Shown here one piece after another: positions 53,067 through 61,337 of a stretch of DNA of 64,000 nucleotides (position 1 is its first letter; every line of letters starts with the position of its first letter). Source of the DNA: Pseudomonas sp. A34-9 (GTDB lineage Bacteria; Pseudomonadota; Gammaproteobacteria; Pseudomonadales; Pseudomonadaceae). The notes below the pieces were generated by a model. The model was not told the origin of the DNA and did not search any database. It saw only the letters and a list, made by a program, of their open reading frames with translations. The stretch covers positions 1,514,501-1,578,500 of the forward strand of contig NZ_CP119967.1 in NCBI RefSeq assembly GCF_029543085.1. Direction: 5' to 3'. The position numbers and the translations under genes were made by a program.

Positions 53067-53822
53067 ATGCGTGCGTTGAAAATGGGCCTGGTGCTGATGC
53101 TGTGGCTGTTCGCCCTCAGCGCCCGGGCCGAGTTGACGTTCCCGGCGCTGAGCGGGCGGGTGGTGGACGAAGCGCAGATGCTCGAGCCGTCGGTGCGCGC
53201 GCAACTGAGCCAGCAGTTGCAGGCCCACGAGCAGGCCACCGGCGAGCAATTGGTCGTGGTTACCGTGCCGGATTTGCAAGGCACAACCATTGAGGACTTC
53301 GGCGTTCAGCTCGGTCGACATTGGGCTATCGGGCAAAAGGACAAGAACAACGGTGCGCTGCTGATCGTTGCCCGTGACGAGCGCAAACTGCGTATCGAAG
53401 TCGGTTATGGCCTCGAAGACCGGCTGACCGACGCGCAGACTTCAGTGATCATCCATCAAGTCATTACGCCCGCCTTCAAGGCCGGTAATTTCAGCAAAGG
53501 CATCAGCGACGGCGTCGCGGCCATGCTGGTGGTGCTGGGCGGCAATCCGCTGGATGAGCCGTCGACGGTGTATGAATCGAGCGGTGATCCGTCCGATGAT
53601 TTCATCTCGCGGCATCCGGCATTGTTCGTGTTTTTAGTGATGTTGTTCATCCTGACGGTGTTTGTCTGCCAGATGCTCGGTATCCTGCCTGCCGGCCGGG
53701 GTGGCTCCGGAGGCGGGGGCGGCTTCGGCGGGGGTGGCGGTTTTGGTGGCGGCGGTGGAGGCGGAGGCTTCAGCGGCGGCGGGGGCAGTTTCGGCGGCGG
53801 TGGTTCGTCCGGCGGCTGGTGA
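53067..53822 (+). CDS. TPM-domain (DUF477) membrane protein with Gly-rich tail
   Basis: 251 residues from the ATG at 53067. Signal peptide MRALKMGLVLMLWLFALSARA; TPM domain about 21-150 (FPALSGRVVDEAQMLEPSV, EVGYGLEDRLTDAQTSVIIHQVITPAFKAGNFSKGISDGV); one membrane helix about 190-212 (ALFVFLVMLFILTVFVCQML); then a roughly 40-residue Gly/Ser-rich repeat tail. The same order is found in YgcG-type proteins. The tail is low complexity and probably cytosolic. Interacts functionally with LemA proteins in many genomes. Confidence 0.9.
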   Translation: MRALKMGLVLMLWLFALSARAELTFPALSGRVVDEAQMLEPSVRAQLSQQLQAHEQATGEQLVVVTVPDLQGTTIEDFGVQLGRHWAIGQKDKNNGALLIVARDERKLRIEVGYGLEDRLTDAQTSVIIHQVITPAFKAGNFSKGISDGVAAMLVVLGGNPLDEPSTVYESSGDPSDDFISRHPALFVFLVMLFILTVFVCQMLGILPAGRGGSGGGGGFGGGGGFGGGGGGGGFSGGGGSFGGGGSSGGW

Positions 53823-53855
53823 TATCAGAAGAATAATGAGCAGGCACTTTTCAAC

Positions 53856-54473
53856 ATGGCACTACTGAGCGAACACGAACAACGCAAAGTCGCCGAGGCG
53901 ATTGCCCGGGTCGAGCGCGACACCGACGCCGAACTGGTGACGGTGCTCGCTGCGCGCGCCGATGACTATGCGTACATCCCGCTGCTATGGGCGAGCCTCT
54001 TGGCTTTGGTGGTGCCCGGCGTCGTGCACTACCTGACCGGGTGGCTGACCATGCACAGCCTGCTGTTGGTGCAGTGGATCAGTTTTGTCGTGCTGTGCCT
54101 GCTGTTTCGATTGCCCAAAGTCACCTCCCTCCTGATCCCGCGCCATGTGCGGCACTGGCGCGCCTCGAACTTGGCGCGGCGGCAATTTCTCGAACAGAAC
54201 CTGCATCACACGGTGGGCAGTACCGGCATGCTGATTTTTGTCTGCGAGGCGGAGCGCTATGTGGAGATTCTGGTGGATGAAGGGATCTCCAAACGGCTGG
54301 ATAACAAGAGTTGGGATGCGATTGTCGCGGCGTTTACCGAGCAGGTACGGCAGGGGCGCACGCTTGAGGGGTTTGTCACCTGTATCGAGGCGTGTGGGGA
54401 ATTGCTGAAAGTGCATGTGCCGGTGACGCAGGTGAGGAATGAGTTGCCGAATCGGTTGATTGTACTGGGGTGA
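53856..54473 (+). CDS. Second TPM-domain membrane protein
   Basis: 205 residues. It begins MALLSEHEQRKVAEAIARVERDTDAELVTVLAARADDY, half of a TPM domain, interrupted by two membrane helices (about 40-60 and 68-88) and completed by RQFLEQNLHHTVGSTGMLIFVCEAERYVEILVDEGISKRLDNKSW. No signal peptide. It follows the first TPM gene by 33 bp, the usual lemA-tpm-tpm arrangement. Confidence 0.88.
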   Translation: MALLSEHEQRKVAEAIARVERDTDAELVTVLAARADDYAYIPLLWASLLALVVPGVVHYLTGWLTMHSLLLVQWISFVVLCLLFRLPKVTSLLIPRHVRHWRASNLARRQFLEQNLHHTVGSTGMLIFVCEAERYVEILVDEGISKRLDNKSWDAIVAAFTEQVRQGRTLEGFVTCIEACGELLKVHVPVTQVRNELPNRLIVLG

Positions 54474-54822
54474 GACCTGGATTATTCGTCGACTCTTAGA
54501 ACTAGCCCCTCACCCCAGCCCTCTCCCGAGGGAGAGGGAGCCGACCGAGGCGTCTTGCGCTCGACATCGACCTGAAACACCGAGTCGATTATGGATTAAC
54601 AGCTGATCGCTTGATTTGATGCTTCTAATACCTGAGTTCAACTCGGTACTTCAGGTCGGCGTAACTCTGGAAAACAACGCGATCGGCCCCCTCTCCCTCC
54701 GGGAGAGGGCTGGGGTGAGGGTGCTTCCAGGAACCGTTCGGTAAATAAGAGCGTGTCCCCAACCCCCATCCCCCCTAAAATACCCGCCATTCCCGATTTC
54801 GCCCGTCCGAGGCCGCTTTTCC
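54474..54822. other. Gap holding a MITE-like element
   Basis: 349 bp, of which 54504-54724 is a MITE-like repeat. The remaining 98 bp before the next ATG would contain the methyltransferase promoter. No gene seen. Confidence 0.6.
54504..54724. mobile_element. MITE-like element, copy 2
   Basis: About 221 bp bounded by terminal inverted repeats AGCCCCTCACCCCAGCCCTC and its complement, each followed inward by a CCCTCTCCC/GGGAGAGGG palindrome. The interior GAGTTCAACTCGGTA and CAGGTCGGCGTAAC correspond to copy 1 (16361-16526). Without coding capacity. No target-site duplication could be confirmed. Confidence 0.7.
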
Positions 54823-56040
54823 ATGTCCGTTACTGCCCCGTCCATCAAACCCGCGCCCGATCACCACGCCCAGTTCATCGAGCTGCTGCAAGCCAGCCTC
54901 GAACAGAACGGCTTCATCAAACTGGTGCTGGCCAAGTACGTCGGTGAGGAAGCGGATCTGCAGCGGGTCATCATCAAACCGGTGACGGTCAAGGCGCAGC
55001 CGAATCTGTCGTTCGTCTATCGCTACAAAACCCGCGACATCACCAAAAACATGCCCTTGGTCGACGCTGTGGCGGCGATTGCCGAGCTGTTGCCGACCTC
55101 GTTCAAAAATGCGCATTTACTCGCGGTAACTGACGAAGCTCAGCTCGAATACAGCAAAAAGGGCAAGAGTTCGTTGTTCAAGAGCAAGCCTCAGCAACTA
55201 CGCGAAGCACCGTCCGCTGAGCACAACCGCGAGAAAAATCGTTTCCTCGAATTGAGCCGGCCGTTCCTCAAGGACTTGGGCGTGACCAATGCCCAGAACG
55301 AGCTGATTCCGGCGATGTCGCGCAAATGGAAGCAGATCAACAAGTTCATCGAAGTGTTCAGCCATGCCCTGACCTCTTCGCCGCTGGCGCTGGACAAACC
55401 GGTGCGCGTGGCGGATTTCGGTTCGGGCAAGGGTTACCTGACCTTTGCGATTCACGATTATCTGCGCAACACGCTCAAGGCTGAAGGCGAAGTCACCGGC
55501 GTCGAGCTGCGCGAAGAGATGGTCAACCTGTGCAACGCCGCTGCGGCGAAACTCGATCATCCGGGGCTGCTGTTCAAGTGCGGTGACGTGCGCAGCGTGG
55601 CGCCGAGCGAGCTGGATGTGATGATCGCCCTGCATGCCTGCGACATCGCCACTGACTACGCGATTCACACCGGCATCCGCTCAGGCGCTTCGATCATCAT
55701 GTGCTCGCCGTGCTGCCACAAACAGATCCGCCTGCAGATTCAGAGCCCGGCGTTGCTCAAACCGATGCTGCAATACGGTTTGCACCTCGGCCAGCAGGCG
55801 GAAATGGTCACCGACAGTCTGCGCGCATTGTTCCTTGAGGCCTGCGGTTACGAGACCAAGGTGTTTGAGTTCATCTCGCTGGATCACACCAACAAGAACA
55901 AAATGATTCTGGCGGTGAAACGCGCCGAGCCGGTGGATTCGACACAGTTGTTGGTGAAGATCGAAGAGTTGAAAGCGTTCTACCACATCAGCGAACACTG
56001 CCTGGAAACCCTGCTGCGCGCCGACGGCTACCTCGCCTGA
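54823..56040 (+). CDS. SAM-dependent methyltransferase (PF13679-type)
   Basis: 405 residues. Motif I is VADFGSGKGYLTFAIHDYL (about 196-214), followed by the acidic residue in EVTGVELREEMV and the post-motif IALHACDIATDYAIHTGI. IIMCSPCCHKQIRLQI is the conserved PCC-type block of this family, also found in METTL25-like eukaryotic proteins. The N-terminal about 150 residues are specific to the bacterial group. Probably an RNA or protein methyltransferase; substrate unknown. Confidence 0.85.
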   Translation: MSVTAPSIKPAPDHHAQFIELLQASLEQNGFIKLVLAKYVGEEADLQRVIIKPVTVKAQPNLSFVYRYKTRDITKNMPLVDAVAAIAELLPTSFKNAHLLAVTDEAQLEYSKKGKSSLFKSKPQQLREAPSAEHNREKNRFLELSRPFLKDLGVTNAQNELIPAMSRKWKQINKFIEVFSHALTSSPLALDKPVRVADFGSGKGYLTFAIHDYLRNTLKAEGEVTGVELREEMVNLCNAAAAKLDHPGLLFKCGDVRSVAPSELDVMIALHACDIATDYAIHTGIRSGASIIMCSPCCHKQIRLQIQSPALLKPMLQYGLHLGQQAEMVTDSLRALFLEACGYETKVFEFISLDHTNKNKMILAVKRAEPVDSTQLLVKIEELKAFYHISEHCLETLLRADGYLA

Positions 56041-56054
56041 CGAAACACAATCCT

Positions 56055-56131
56055 GTAGGAGCTGCGGCACGCTGCGATCTTTTGATCCTGTTTTTCAAGA
56101 TTAAAAGATCGCAGCCTTCGGCAGCTCCTAC
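56055..56131. repeat. REP doublet, GTAGGAGCTGCGGCACGCTG variant
   Basis: Left arm degenerate (CTGCGGCACGCTG), right arm canonical. Between convergent gene ends. Confidence 0.9.
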
Positions 56132-56143
56132 AGAATCATGTAT

Positions 56144-57034
56144 TCAGGCGGTGGCTGGTTGGGCGGGGCGTACGGCAGTCTTGCGGCCGAGCATGACGGT
56201 GGCAATCACGCCGCAGGCAAACACCCAGGTAATCGGCTCGACATGTTCACCAAAGAACAGTGCCGAAAACGCGATGGTGAAGAAGATCTGCAGCAACTGA
56301 ATCTGACTGACCCGGGCGATGCCACCCATGGCCAGCCCGGCGTACCAGGCGAAGAAGCCGAGAAACTGCGAGAACAACGCCACATAACCAAACGCCCACC
56401 AGGTCTTGGCCGACACCGCGCCCTGATGTTGCAGCGCCAGGTACAGCACCGGCCCGATCAACAGCGGCGTCGACAGCACCAGTGCCCAGCAGATCACCTG
56501 CCAGCCGCCCATCTCCTTGGCCAACCGGCCGCCTTCGGCATAGCCCAAGCCACCCACCGCAATCGCGCCGAGCATCAGCAAGTCTCCCGCCTGAATACTG
56601 CCGGCTCCGGTGTACAAGGCATAACCGAGCACCAACGCACTGCCCAGCGCGGCGCAGGCCCAGAAGGCTTTTGACGGGCGCTCATGGGATAACCACGCGG
56701 CATACAGCGCCACGCACAACGGTTGCAGGCCGTTGACCAGCGCACCGTGGGACGCTGGCAAGGTTTGCATGGCCCACGCCGACAATACCGGGAAACCCAG
56801 AATCACCCCGGCGATCACCAGGCTCAGGCCTTTGACTTGCTGCCAGGTCGGCCACTTCTCGCGGCGCCATAACAGAAGCACCGCCGCCGGAATTGCCGCG
56901 AACAGTGCGCGGCCCAGACCGTTGAGCAGCGGATGCAGTTCCTGCACCACGATGCGGGTGAAGGGCAGGGTGAGGCTGAAGATCACCACGCCGAGCAGGC
57001 CGAGGGCCATGCCGGTGTTTTCGCGCGAGGACAT
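56144..57034 (-). CDS. EamA-domain drug/metabolite transporter (DMT)
   Basis: 296 residues from the ATG at 57034 (three codons after another ATG). Ten hydrophobic helices in two EamA repeats: GMALGLLGVVIFSLTLPFTRIVVQEL at the start, and YVALFSQFLGFFAWYAGLAMGGIARVSQIQLLQIFFTIAFSALFFGEHVEPITW in the second repeat. Likely exports a small metabolite. Extension to 57223 would run through a REP element and is rejected. Confidence 0.88.
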   Translation of the reverse strand: MSSRENTGMALGLLGVVIFSLTLPFTRIVVQELHPLLNGLGRALFAAIPAAVLLLWRREKWPTWQQVKGLSLVIAGVILGFPVLSAWAMQTLPASHGALVNGLQPLCVALYAAWLSHERPSKAFWACAALGSALVLGYALYTGAGSIQAGDLLMLGAIAVGGLGYAEGGRLAKEMGGWQVICWALVLSTPLLIGPVLYLALQHQGAVSAKTWWAFGYVALFSQFLGFFAWYAGLAMGGIARVSQIQLLQIFFTIAFSALFFGEHVEPITWVFACGVIATVMLGRKTAVRPAQPATA

Positions 57035-57155
57035 GATGGGGGACCAGAATTGAAGGTGACAGGGAATGACCTTCATAAAGCCATAAACCGGGCGGTTCGG
57101 GCTGTTACAGCTAGGCACAGACTTAGGCGTACAGTTGCGGGTAATCCCCGCAACG

Positions 57156-57250
57156 TAGGAGCTGCCGAAGGCTCGGGCCGCGATCGGACGATCTTTTGAT
57201 TTTGTTTTTAACGGCAAGATCAAAAGATCGCAGCCTTCGGCAGCTCCTAC
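57156..57250. repeat. REP doublet with an internal insertion
   Basis: GTAGGAGCTGCCGAAGGCT arms in inverted order; the left arm is interrupted by CGGGCCGCGATCGGA. It lies in the divergent gap between the EamA and DJ-1 genes. Confidence 0.88.
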
Positions 57251-57331
57251 AGTAGTAGCCCGTTGTTACCCGTCACTGTCGAATAGGTCTACCTTGAACA
57301 CTCCCAGGTAATTTCCAGAGGAGTCCTCCCC

Positions 57332-57913
57332 ATGGCCGCGAAAAAGATTCTGATGCTGGTCGGCGATTACGTCGAAGACTACGAAGTGATGGTGCCGTTC
57401 CAGGCCCTGCAAATGGTCGGTCACACCGTCCACGCGGTGTGCCCGGACAAGGTTGCCGGTAAAACCGTGCGCACGGCGATCCATGACTTCGAAGGCGACC
57501 AGACCTACAGCGAAAAGCCCGGTCACCTGTTCGCCCTCAACTTCGACTTCGCCAAGGTCAGCGAAGCCGATTACGACGCGCTGCTGATCCCCGGCGGTCG
57601 TGCGCCGGAATACCTGCGTCTCAACGAAAAAGTCCTCGATCTGGTGCGTGCCTTCGACAAGGCCGGCAAACCGATTGCCGCGGTCTGCCACGGCGCGCAA
57701 CTGCTGGCGGCGGCGGGTGTGCTTGAAGGCCGCGAATGCAGCGCCTATCCGGCCTGCGCGCCGGAAGTGCGACTGGCGGGCGGTACGTACATCGATATCC
57801 CGGTGACGGACGGCCACGTTCAAGGCAATCTGGCCACCGCGCCGGCATGGCCGGCGCACCCGAACTGGCTGGCCGGGTTCCTCGGTTTGCTCGGCACCAA
57901 AATCACTCTGTAA
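57332..57913 (+). CDS. DJ-1/PfpI-family protein
   Basis: 193 residues. [23 protein letters not shown] is the family start, [16 protein letters not shown] contains the Glu-binding loop, and [15 protein letters not shown] has the nucleophile Cys in the elbow. Members act as glyoxalase III, chaperone/deglycase or peptidase; the length fits the PfpI/YhbO branch. AGAGGAG ribosome-binding site. It is followed after 13 bp by the RHH gene. Confidence 0.88.
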   Translation: MAAKKILMLVGDYVEDYEVMVPFQALQMVGHTVHAVCPDKVAGKTVRTAIHDFEGDQTYSEKPGHLFALNFDFAKVSEADYDALLIPGGRAPEYLRLNEKVLDLVRAFDKAGKPIAAVCHGAQLLAAAGVLEGRECSAYPACAPEVRLAGGTYIDIPVTDGHVQGNLATAPAWPAHPNWLAGFLGLLGTKITL

Positions 57914-57926
57914 CGAGGATTCGCCC

Positions 57927-58232
57927 ATGTGCGAGCTCTACGTCAAGGCCGACCCGATTCTCTACGAGTCACGCTCGCGCTCGCTGCGCATCTGCGGTGT
58001 GGTGACGACGCTGCGCCTGGAGAATCAGTTCTGGGACATCCTTAGCGAAATCGCCGAGGTCGACGGCATGACCACCAACCAACTGATCGCCAAGCTGTAT
58101 GAAGAGGTGATGGATTATCGCGGCGAAGTGGTGAATTTTGCCTCGTTCCTGCGGGTGAGTTGCACGCGCTATCTGAGTCAGCGGCGGGTGAGTGCGCCGG
58201 AGTTGTCGGTGGTGCGGGCGGTGGTGAGATAA
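57927..58232 (+). CDS. Ribbon-helix-helix domain protein
   Basis: 101 residues. SLRICGVVTTLRLENQFWDILSEIAEVDGMTTNQLIAKLYEEV is the RHH_4-type DNA-binding fold, normally a dimer. It carries no toxin partner. In Pseudomonas such proteins are uncharacterised regulators. Cotranscribed with the DJ-1 gene, which it might control. Confidence 0.85.
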   Translation: MCELYVKADPILYESRSRSLRICGVVTTLRLENQFWDILSEIAEVDGMTTNQLIAKLYEEVMDYRGEVVNFASFLRVSCTRYLSQRRVSAPELSVVRAVVR

Positions 58233-58251
58233 CCAGCACCGAGTTGCCTCA

Positions 58252-58332
58252 TTCGCGAGCAGGCTCGCTCCCACTTTCGACCGCGTTCTCCAACTGGAAT
58301 GCGCTCAAATGTGGGAGCGAGCCTGCTCGCGA
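58252..58332. repeat. REP doublet, GTGGGAGCGAGCCTGCTCGC family
   Basis: Inverted pair with about 35 bp between arms, after the RHH gene. Confidence 0.92.
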
Positions 58333-58415
58333 AGGGGCCGGAACAGGCGACAGATAATCAGGACTGGTCTTTACTCATTTGCGCGAAATCTCTCAATCGC
58401 CAAGGAGAAACGAGC

Positions 58416-58760
58416 ATGTCCGGATGGTACGAAATCAGTAAAAGCAGCAATGGCCAGTTCAGGTTCGTGCTGAAAGCGGCGAATGCCGAAACGATTCTGA
58501 CCAGCGAGCTCTACACCACTCGCGCTGCGGCTGACGGCGGCATCGTGGCGGTGCAAACCAACAGCCCGCTGGATGAGCGCTACGAGAAGAAGTCGACGAA
58601 GGACGGCCATCCGTACTTCAATCTGAAAGCGGCCAACCACCAGATCATTGGCAGCAGTGAATCGTATTCTTCAGAAGCGGCGTGCGATAAAGGCATTGCC
58701 AGCGTCAAGGTGAACGGGCCGAGCAAAGTGATCAAGGACAAGACCTTGCCTGTCCTCTGA
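58416..58760 (+). CDS. YegP-family (DUF1508) protein
   Basis: 114 residues from the ATG at 58416, which has AAGGAGAAA upstream. Two tandem DUF1508 repeats: GWYEISKSSNGQFRFVLKAANAETILTSELYTT and KKSTKDGHPYFNLKAANHQIIGSSESYSSEAACDKGIASVK. The family is small, soluble and of unknown function. Confidence 0.93.
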   Translation: MSGWYEISKSSNGQFRFVLKAANAETILTSELYTTRAAADGGIVAVQTNSPLDERYEKKSTKDGHPYFNLKAANHQIIGSSESYSSEAACDKGIASVKVNGPSKVIKDKTLPVL

Positions 58761-58785
58761 CCTCACTTTCAAGTCCACCCAAATC

Positions 58786-58880
58786 CCCTGTGGGAGCGAG
58801 CTTGCTCGCGAAAGCGGTCATTTATTCAACATCAATGTTGACTGAACTGACGCCTTCGCGAGCAAGCTCGCTCCCACAGG
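58786..58880. repeat. REP doublet, GTGGGAGCGAGCTTGCTCGC variant
   Basis: Both arms carry GAGCTTGCTC rather than GAGCCTGCTC. Between convergent YegP and DapA-family genes. Confidence 0.92.
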
Positions 58881-58901
58881 TTTTTGTATATTGCCGGAAG
58901 A

Positions 58902-59783
58902 TCAGCGCAGGGTTTTCAGGATCGTCTGCAGTTGGGTCTGGCCCGCCTCACTCAGCGGGAAGACCGGCAAGCGTGGGTCACCCACTTCCAGCCCGGTCTG
59001 ACGCAACCCGGCCTTGATCGTCGCCGGCAAGCCACCCTTGAGAATGAAATCCAGCAGCGGCAACTGGCGATAAAACAGTTCCCGCGCGCGGTTCAGATCC
59101 CCCGCCAACGACGCCGCATACAAGTCCAGGTTCAACTGCGGAATCAAGTTCGGCGCCGCCGTGCACCAGCCTTTCGCCCCGGCGGCAAACGCTTCCAGCG
59201 CCAGCGGATTGCAGCCGTTGTAGAACGGCACCTGACCTTCGCCGAGCAATTGCAGCTTGTGCATGCGCTGGATATCGCCGGTGCTCTCCTTGACCATGGT
59301 CACGTTTTCAACGGCATTGACGATGCGCAGAATCAAATCCACGGACATGTCGGTGCCGCTGGTGGCCGGGTTGTTGTAGAGCATGATCGGCACGCCGATG
59401 CTCTCGCCGATGGCGCGATAGTGGGCGAGGATTTCCGCTTCGCTGAGTTTCCAGTACGAGGCCGGCAGCACCATGACTACATCGGCGCCGTGGGCTTCAG
59501 CAAAACGTGCGCGACGCACGGCTTTGGCGGTGGTCAGGTCAGACACGCTGACAATGGTCGGCACGCGTTTGGCCACGTGTTTGATGCTGAACTCTGCAAC
59601 CTGATCCCACTCCGCATCGCTCAGGTAGGCGCCTTCGCCGGTGCTGCCCAGTGGGGCGATGGCGTGGACGCCGCTGTCGATCAGGCGATCGATCGATTGG
59701 CCCAGGGCGGGCAGATCCAGACCTTCGCCGTTGGCGCCGAACGGGGTGATGGTGTAGCCGATGATGCCGTGAATAGTGGACAT
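58902..59783 (-). CDS. DapA-family (dihydrodipicolinate synthase-like) aldolase/lyase
   Basis: 293 residues, TIM-barrel class I aldolase superfamily. HAIAPLGSTGEGAYLSDAEW carries the GSTGE motif, VPIMLYNNPATSGTDMSV the Tyr, and NVTMVKESTGDIQRM the Schiff-base Lys. It differs from true DapA in context: second gene of a unit with a class-II aldolase (22-bp gap) divergent from an XRE-cupin regulator. Likely a pyruvate-dependent aldolase or dehydratase of a catabolic route; substrate unknown. Confidence 0.87.
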   Translation of the reverse strand: MSTIHGIIGYTITPFGANGEGLDLPALGQSIDRLIDSGVHAIAPLGSTGEGAYLSDAEWDQVAEFSIKHVAKRVPTIVSVSDLTTAKAVRRARFAEAHGADVVMVLPASYWKLSEAEILAHYRAIGESIGVPIMLYNNPATSGTDMSVDLILRIVNAVENVTMVKESTGDIQRMHKLQLLGEGQVPFYNGCNPLALEAFAAGAKGWCTAAPNLIPQLNLDLYAASLAGDLNRARELFYRQLPLLDFILKGGLPATIKAGLRQTGLEVGDPRLPVFPLSEAGQTQLQTILKTLR

Positions 59784-59805
59784 GGGAGTCTCTCCGTAAA
59801 AAGGT

Positions 59806-60588
59806 TCAGTTCAGGCAATCGGCGTGTTGACGCAGGTTCTGCCGGGCGTAGTAGTTGAACGCCGCGGCGTGGCGCTTCGGCTTCGCAATCCAGTCGTGTG
59901 CTTCACGGCCCAGCTCAGGGATGATCGGTTTGATCGTGCCGGCGGCCATCGCCAGCAGTTGCAGTTTGGCCGCACGTTCAATCAATTGAGCGATGACACA
60001 CGCTTCTTCAATCGTCGTACCGGTCGACAACTGACCGTGGTGCGAAAGCAGGATCGCGCGTTTATCGCCCAGCGCACCGGCAATCAGTTCGCCTTCTTCG
60101 TTGCCCACCGGCACACCCGGCCAGCCCTCGAGAAACGCGCAGTCGTCGTACAGCGGGCACAGGTCCATGTGGGAAATCTGCAGCGGCACTTCCAGCATCG
60201 ATAGCGCGGCAACGTGGGTCGGGTGCGTGTGGATGATGCAATTCACATCAGGGCGAGCGCGGTACACCCAGCTGTGGAAACGGTTGGCCGGGTTGGCCAT
60301 GCCGTGACCTTCGAGGACTTCCAGATCTTCGTTGACCAGCAGCAGATTGCTCGCCGTGATTTCGTCGAAGCCCAGGCCTAATTGTTGAGTGTAATAGGTG
60401 CCGGGTTGCGGGCCTCGGGCGGTAATTTGTCCGGCAAGACCGGAGTCGTGACCGTTTTGAAACAGAATCCGGCAAGTCAGGGCCAGCTTTTGCCGGTCCG
60501 TCCACGTATTATCCGCCAGGCTTTTTTGCATCTGGGTCAGCGCTTGCTTGACCAGTTGGTCTTTGGGTAGTGCTAATGTCTTGGCCAT
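59806..60588 (-). CDS. Class II aldolase/adducin-family protein
   Basis: 260 residues from the ATG at 60588. RILFQNGHDSGLAGQITARG is the N-terminal signature; CIIHTHPTHVAALSMLE contains the two metal-binding His and RAILLSHHGQLSTG a third. These are hallmarks of the L-fuculose-phosphate-aldolase family, which also includes decarboxylases and other lyases. First gene of the pair with the DapA-family gene, read from the XRE-cupin-controlled promoter region. Confidence 0.88.
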   Translation of the reverse strand: MAKTLALPKDQLVKQALTQMQKSLADNTWTDRQKLALTCRILFQNGHDSGLAGQITARGPQPGTYYTQQLGLGFDEITASNLLLVNEDLEVLEGHGMANPANRFHSWVYRARPDVNCIIHTHPTHVAALSMLEVPLQISHMDLCPLYDDCAFLEGWPGVPVGNEEGELIAGALGDKRAILLSHHGQLSTGTTIEEACVIAQLIERAAKLQLLAMAAGTIKPIIPELGREAHDWIAKPKRHAAAFNYYARQNLRQHADCLN

Positions 60589-60612
60589 GTCTGTGTCCTT
60601 TGGGTGATTGCA

Positions 60613-60649
60613 AATGACACTAAAGAGGCTATATGACACAAAGTGTCAT
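60613..60649. promoter_or_regulatory. Operator candidate for the XRE-cupin regulator
   Basis: ATGACACAAAGTGTCAT (60633-60649) is a perfect 17-bp palindrome. An extra half-site AATGACAC is at 60613-60620. Both lie in the gap between the divergent aldolase and regulator genes. Confidence 0.7.
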
Positions 60650-60694
60650 TGGCAAGCACAAATCGTCGCTTCCTCCATGGAATAACCGCTGCGC

Positions 60695-61237
60695 ATGTCT
60701 ATCCGTTTGAAATTGTTGAGAAAAAAACTTGGCGTAACCCTTGAGGCGCTGGCTGAAAAATCCGGCATGACCAAGAGTTATCTGTCCAAAGTCGAGCGCG
60801 GGTTGAACACGCCGTCGATTGCCGCGGCGTTGAAACTGGCGAAAGCGCTGAACGTCAAAGTCGAGGAGTTGTTCTCCGAAGACAACGTCAGTCTCGACAG
60901 CTACAGCCTGGTGCGCAGCCATGAGCGCCAGTCATTGGCGGCCAATGACCAGAGTCCGGGATATGCCGTGCTCGCGCATCAGGTCAGCGAGCGCAACCTG
61001 CTGCCGTTCATCATCTACCCGCCGCGCGAGTTCACCGACAAAACCTTCAAGGAACACGTGGGCGAGGAGTTTCTGTTCGTCCACGAAGGGCAGGTTGAAG
61101 TGGATTTCATGAACGAGAAGGTGCTGCTGGAGCGCGGCGACGCGCTGCATTTCAATGCGCAGAAACCACACCGGATCAGATCGGTCGGTGAGGTGCAGGC
61201 GCAGTTGCTGGTGGTGGTGCACAGCGCCGAAGAATGA
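60695..61237 (+). CDS. XRE-cupin transcriptional regulator
   Basis: 180 residues. The helix-turn-helix is at about 5-60 (LRKKLGVTLEALAEKSGMTKSYLSKVERGLNTPSIAAALKLAKAL). The C-terminal cupin lies at about 105-175 (EHVGEEFLFVHEGQVEVDFM, LERGDALHFNAQKPHRI). Such regulators (PuuR/SutR-like) repress catabolic genes until a small metabolite binds the cupin. It faces the aldolase unit and probably controls it through the 17-bp palindrome. Confidence 0.9.
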   Translation: MSIRLKLLRKKLGVTLEALAEKSGMTKSYLSKVERGLNTPSIAAALKLAKALNVKVEELFSEDNVSLDSYSLVRSHERQSLAANDQSPGYAVLAHQVSERNLLPFIIYPPREFTDKTFKEHVGEEFLFVHEGQVEVDFMNEKVLLERGDALHFNAQKPHRIRSVGEVQAQLLVVVHSAEE

Positions 61238-61247
61238 ACCTTAGAGT

Positions 61248-61318
61248 CAAAAGATCGCAGCCTTCGGCAGCTCCTGCAGGGGAACGCGTTCCAATGTGGG
61301 AGCGAGCTTGCTCGCGAA
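61248..61318. repeat. Hybrid REP: one arm of each family
   Basis: The left half is the AAAGATCGCAGCCTTCGG / GGCAGCTCCTGCAGG arm of one family; after AACGCGTTCCAAT the right half is GTGGGAGCGAGCTTGCTCGC of the other. All other doublets in the window pair like with like. Confidence 0.85.
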
Positions 61319-61337
61319 GGCGTTGGCGCGGTCTACA

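Noticed and set aside
8999..61318. Many near-identical short repeats that might suggest CRISPR
   Set aside because: They are dispersed inverted doublets of REP type with palindromic cores, not regularly spaced direct repeats with unique spacers, and no cas genes are present.
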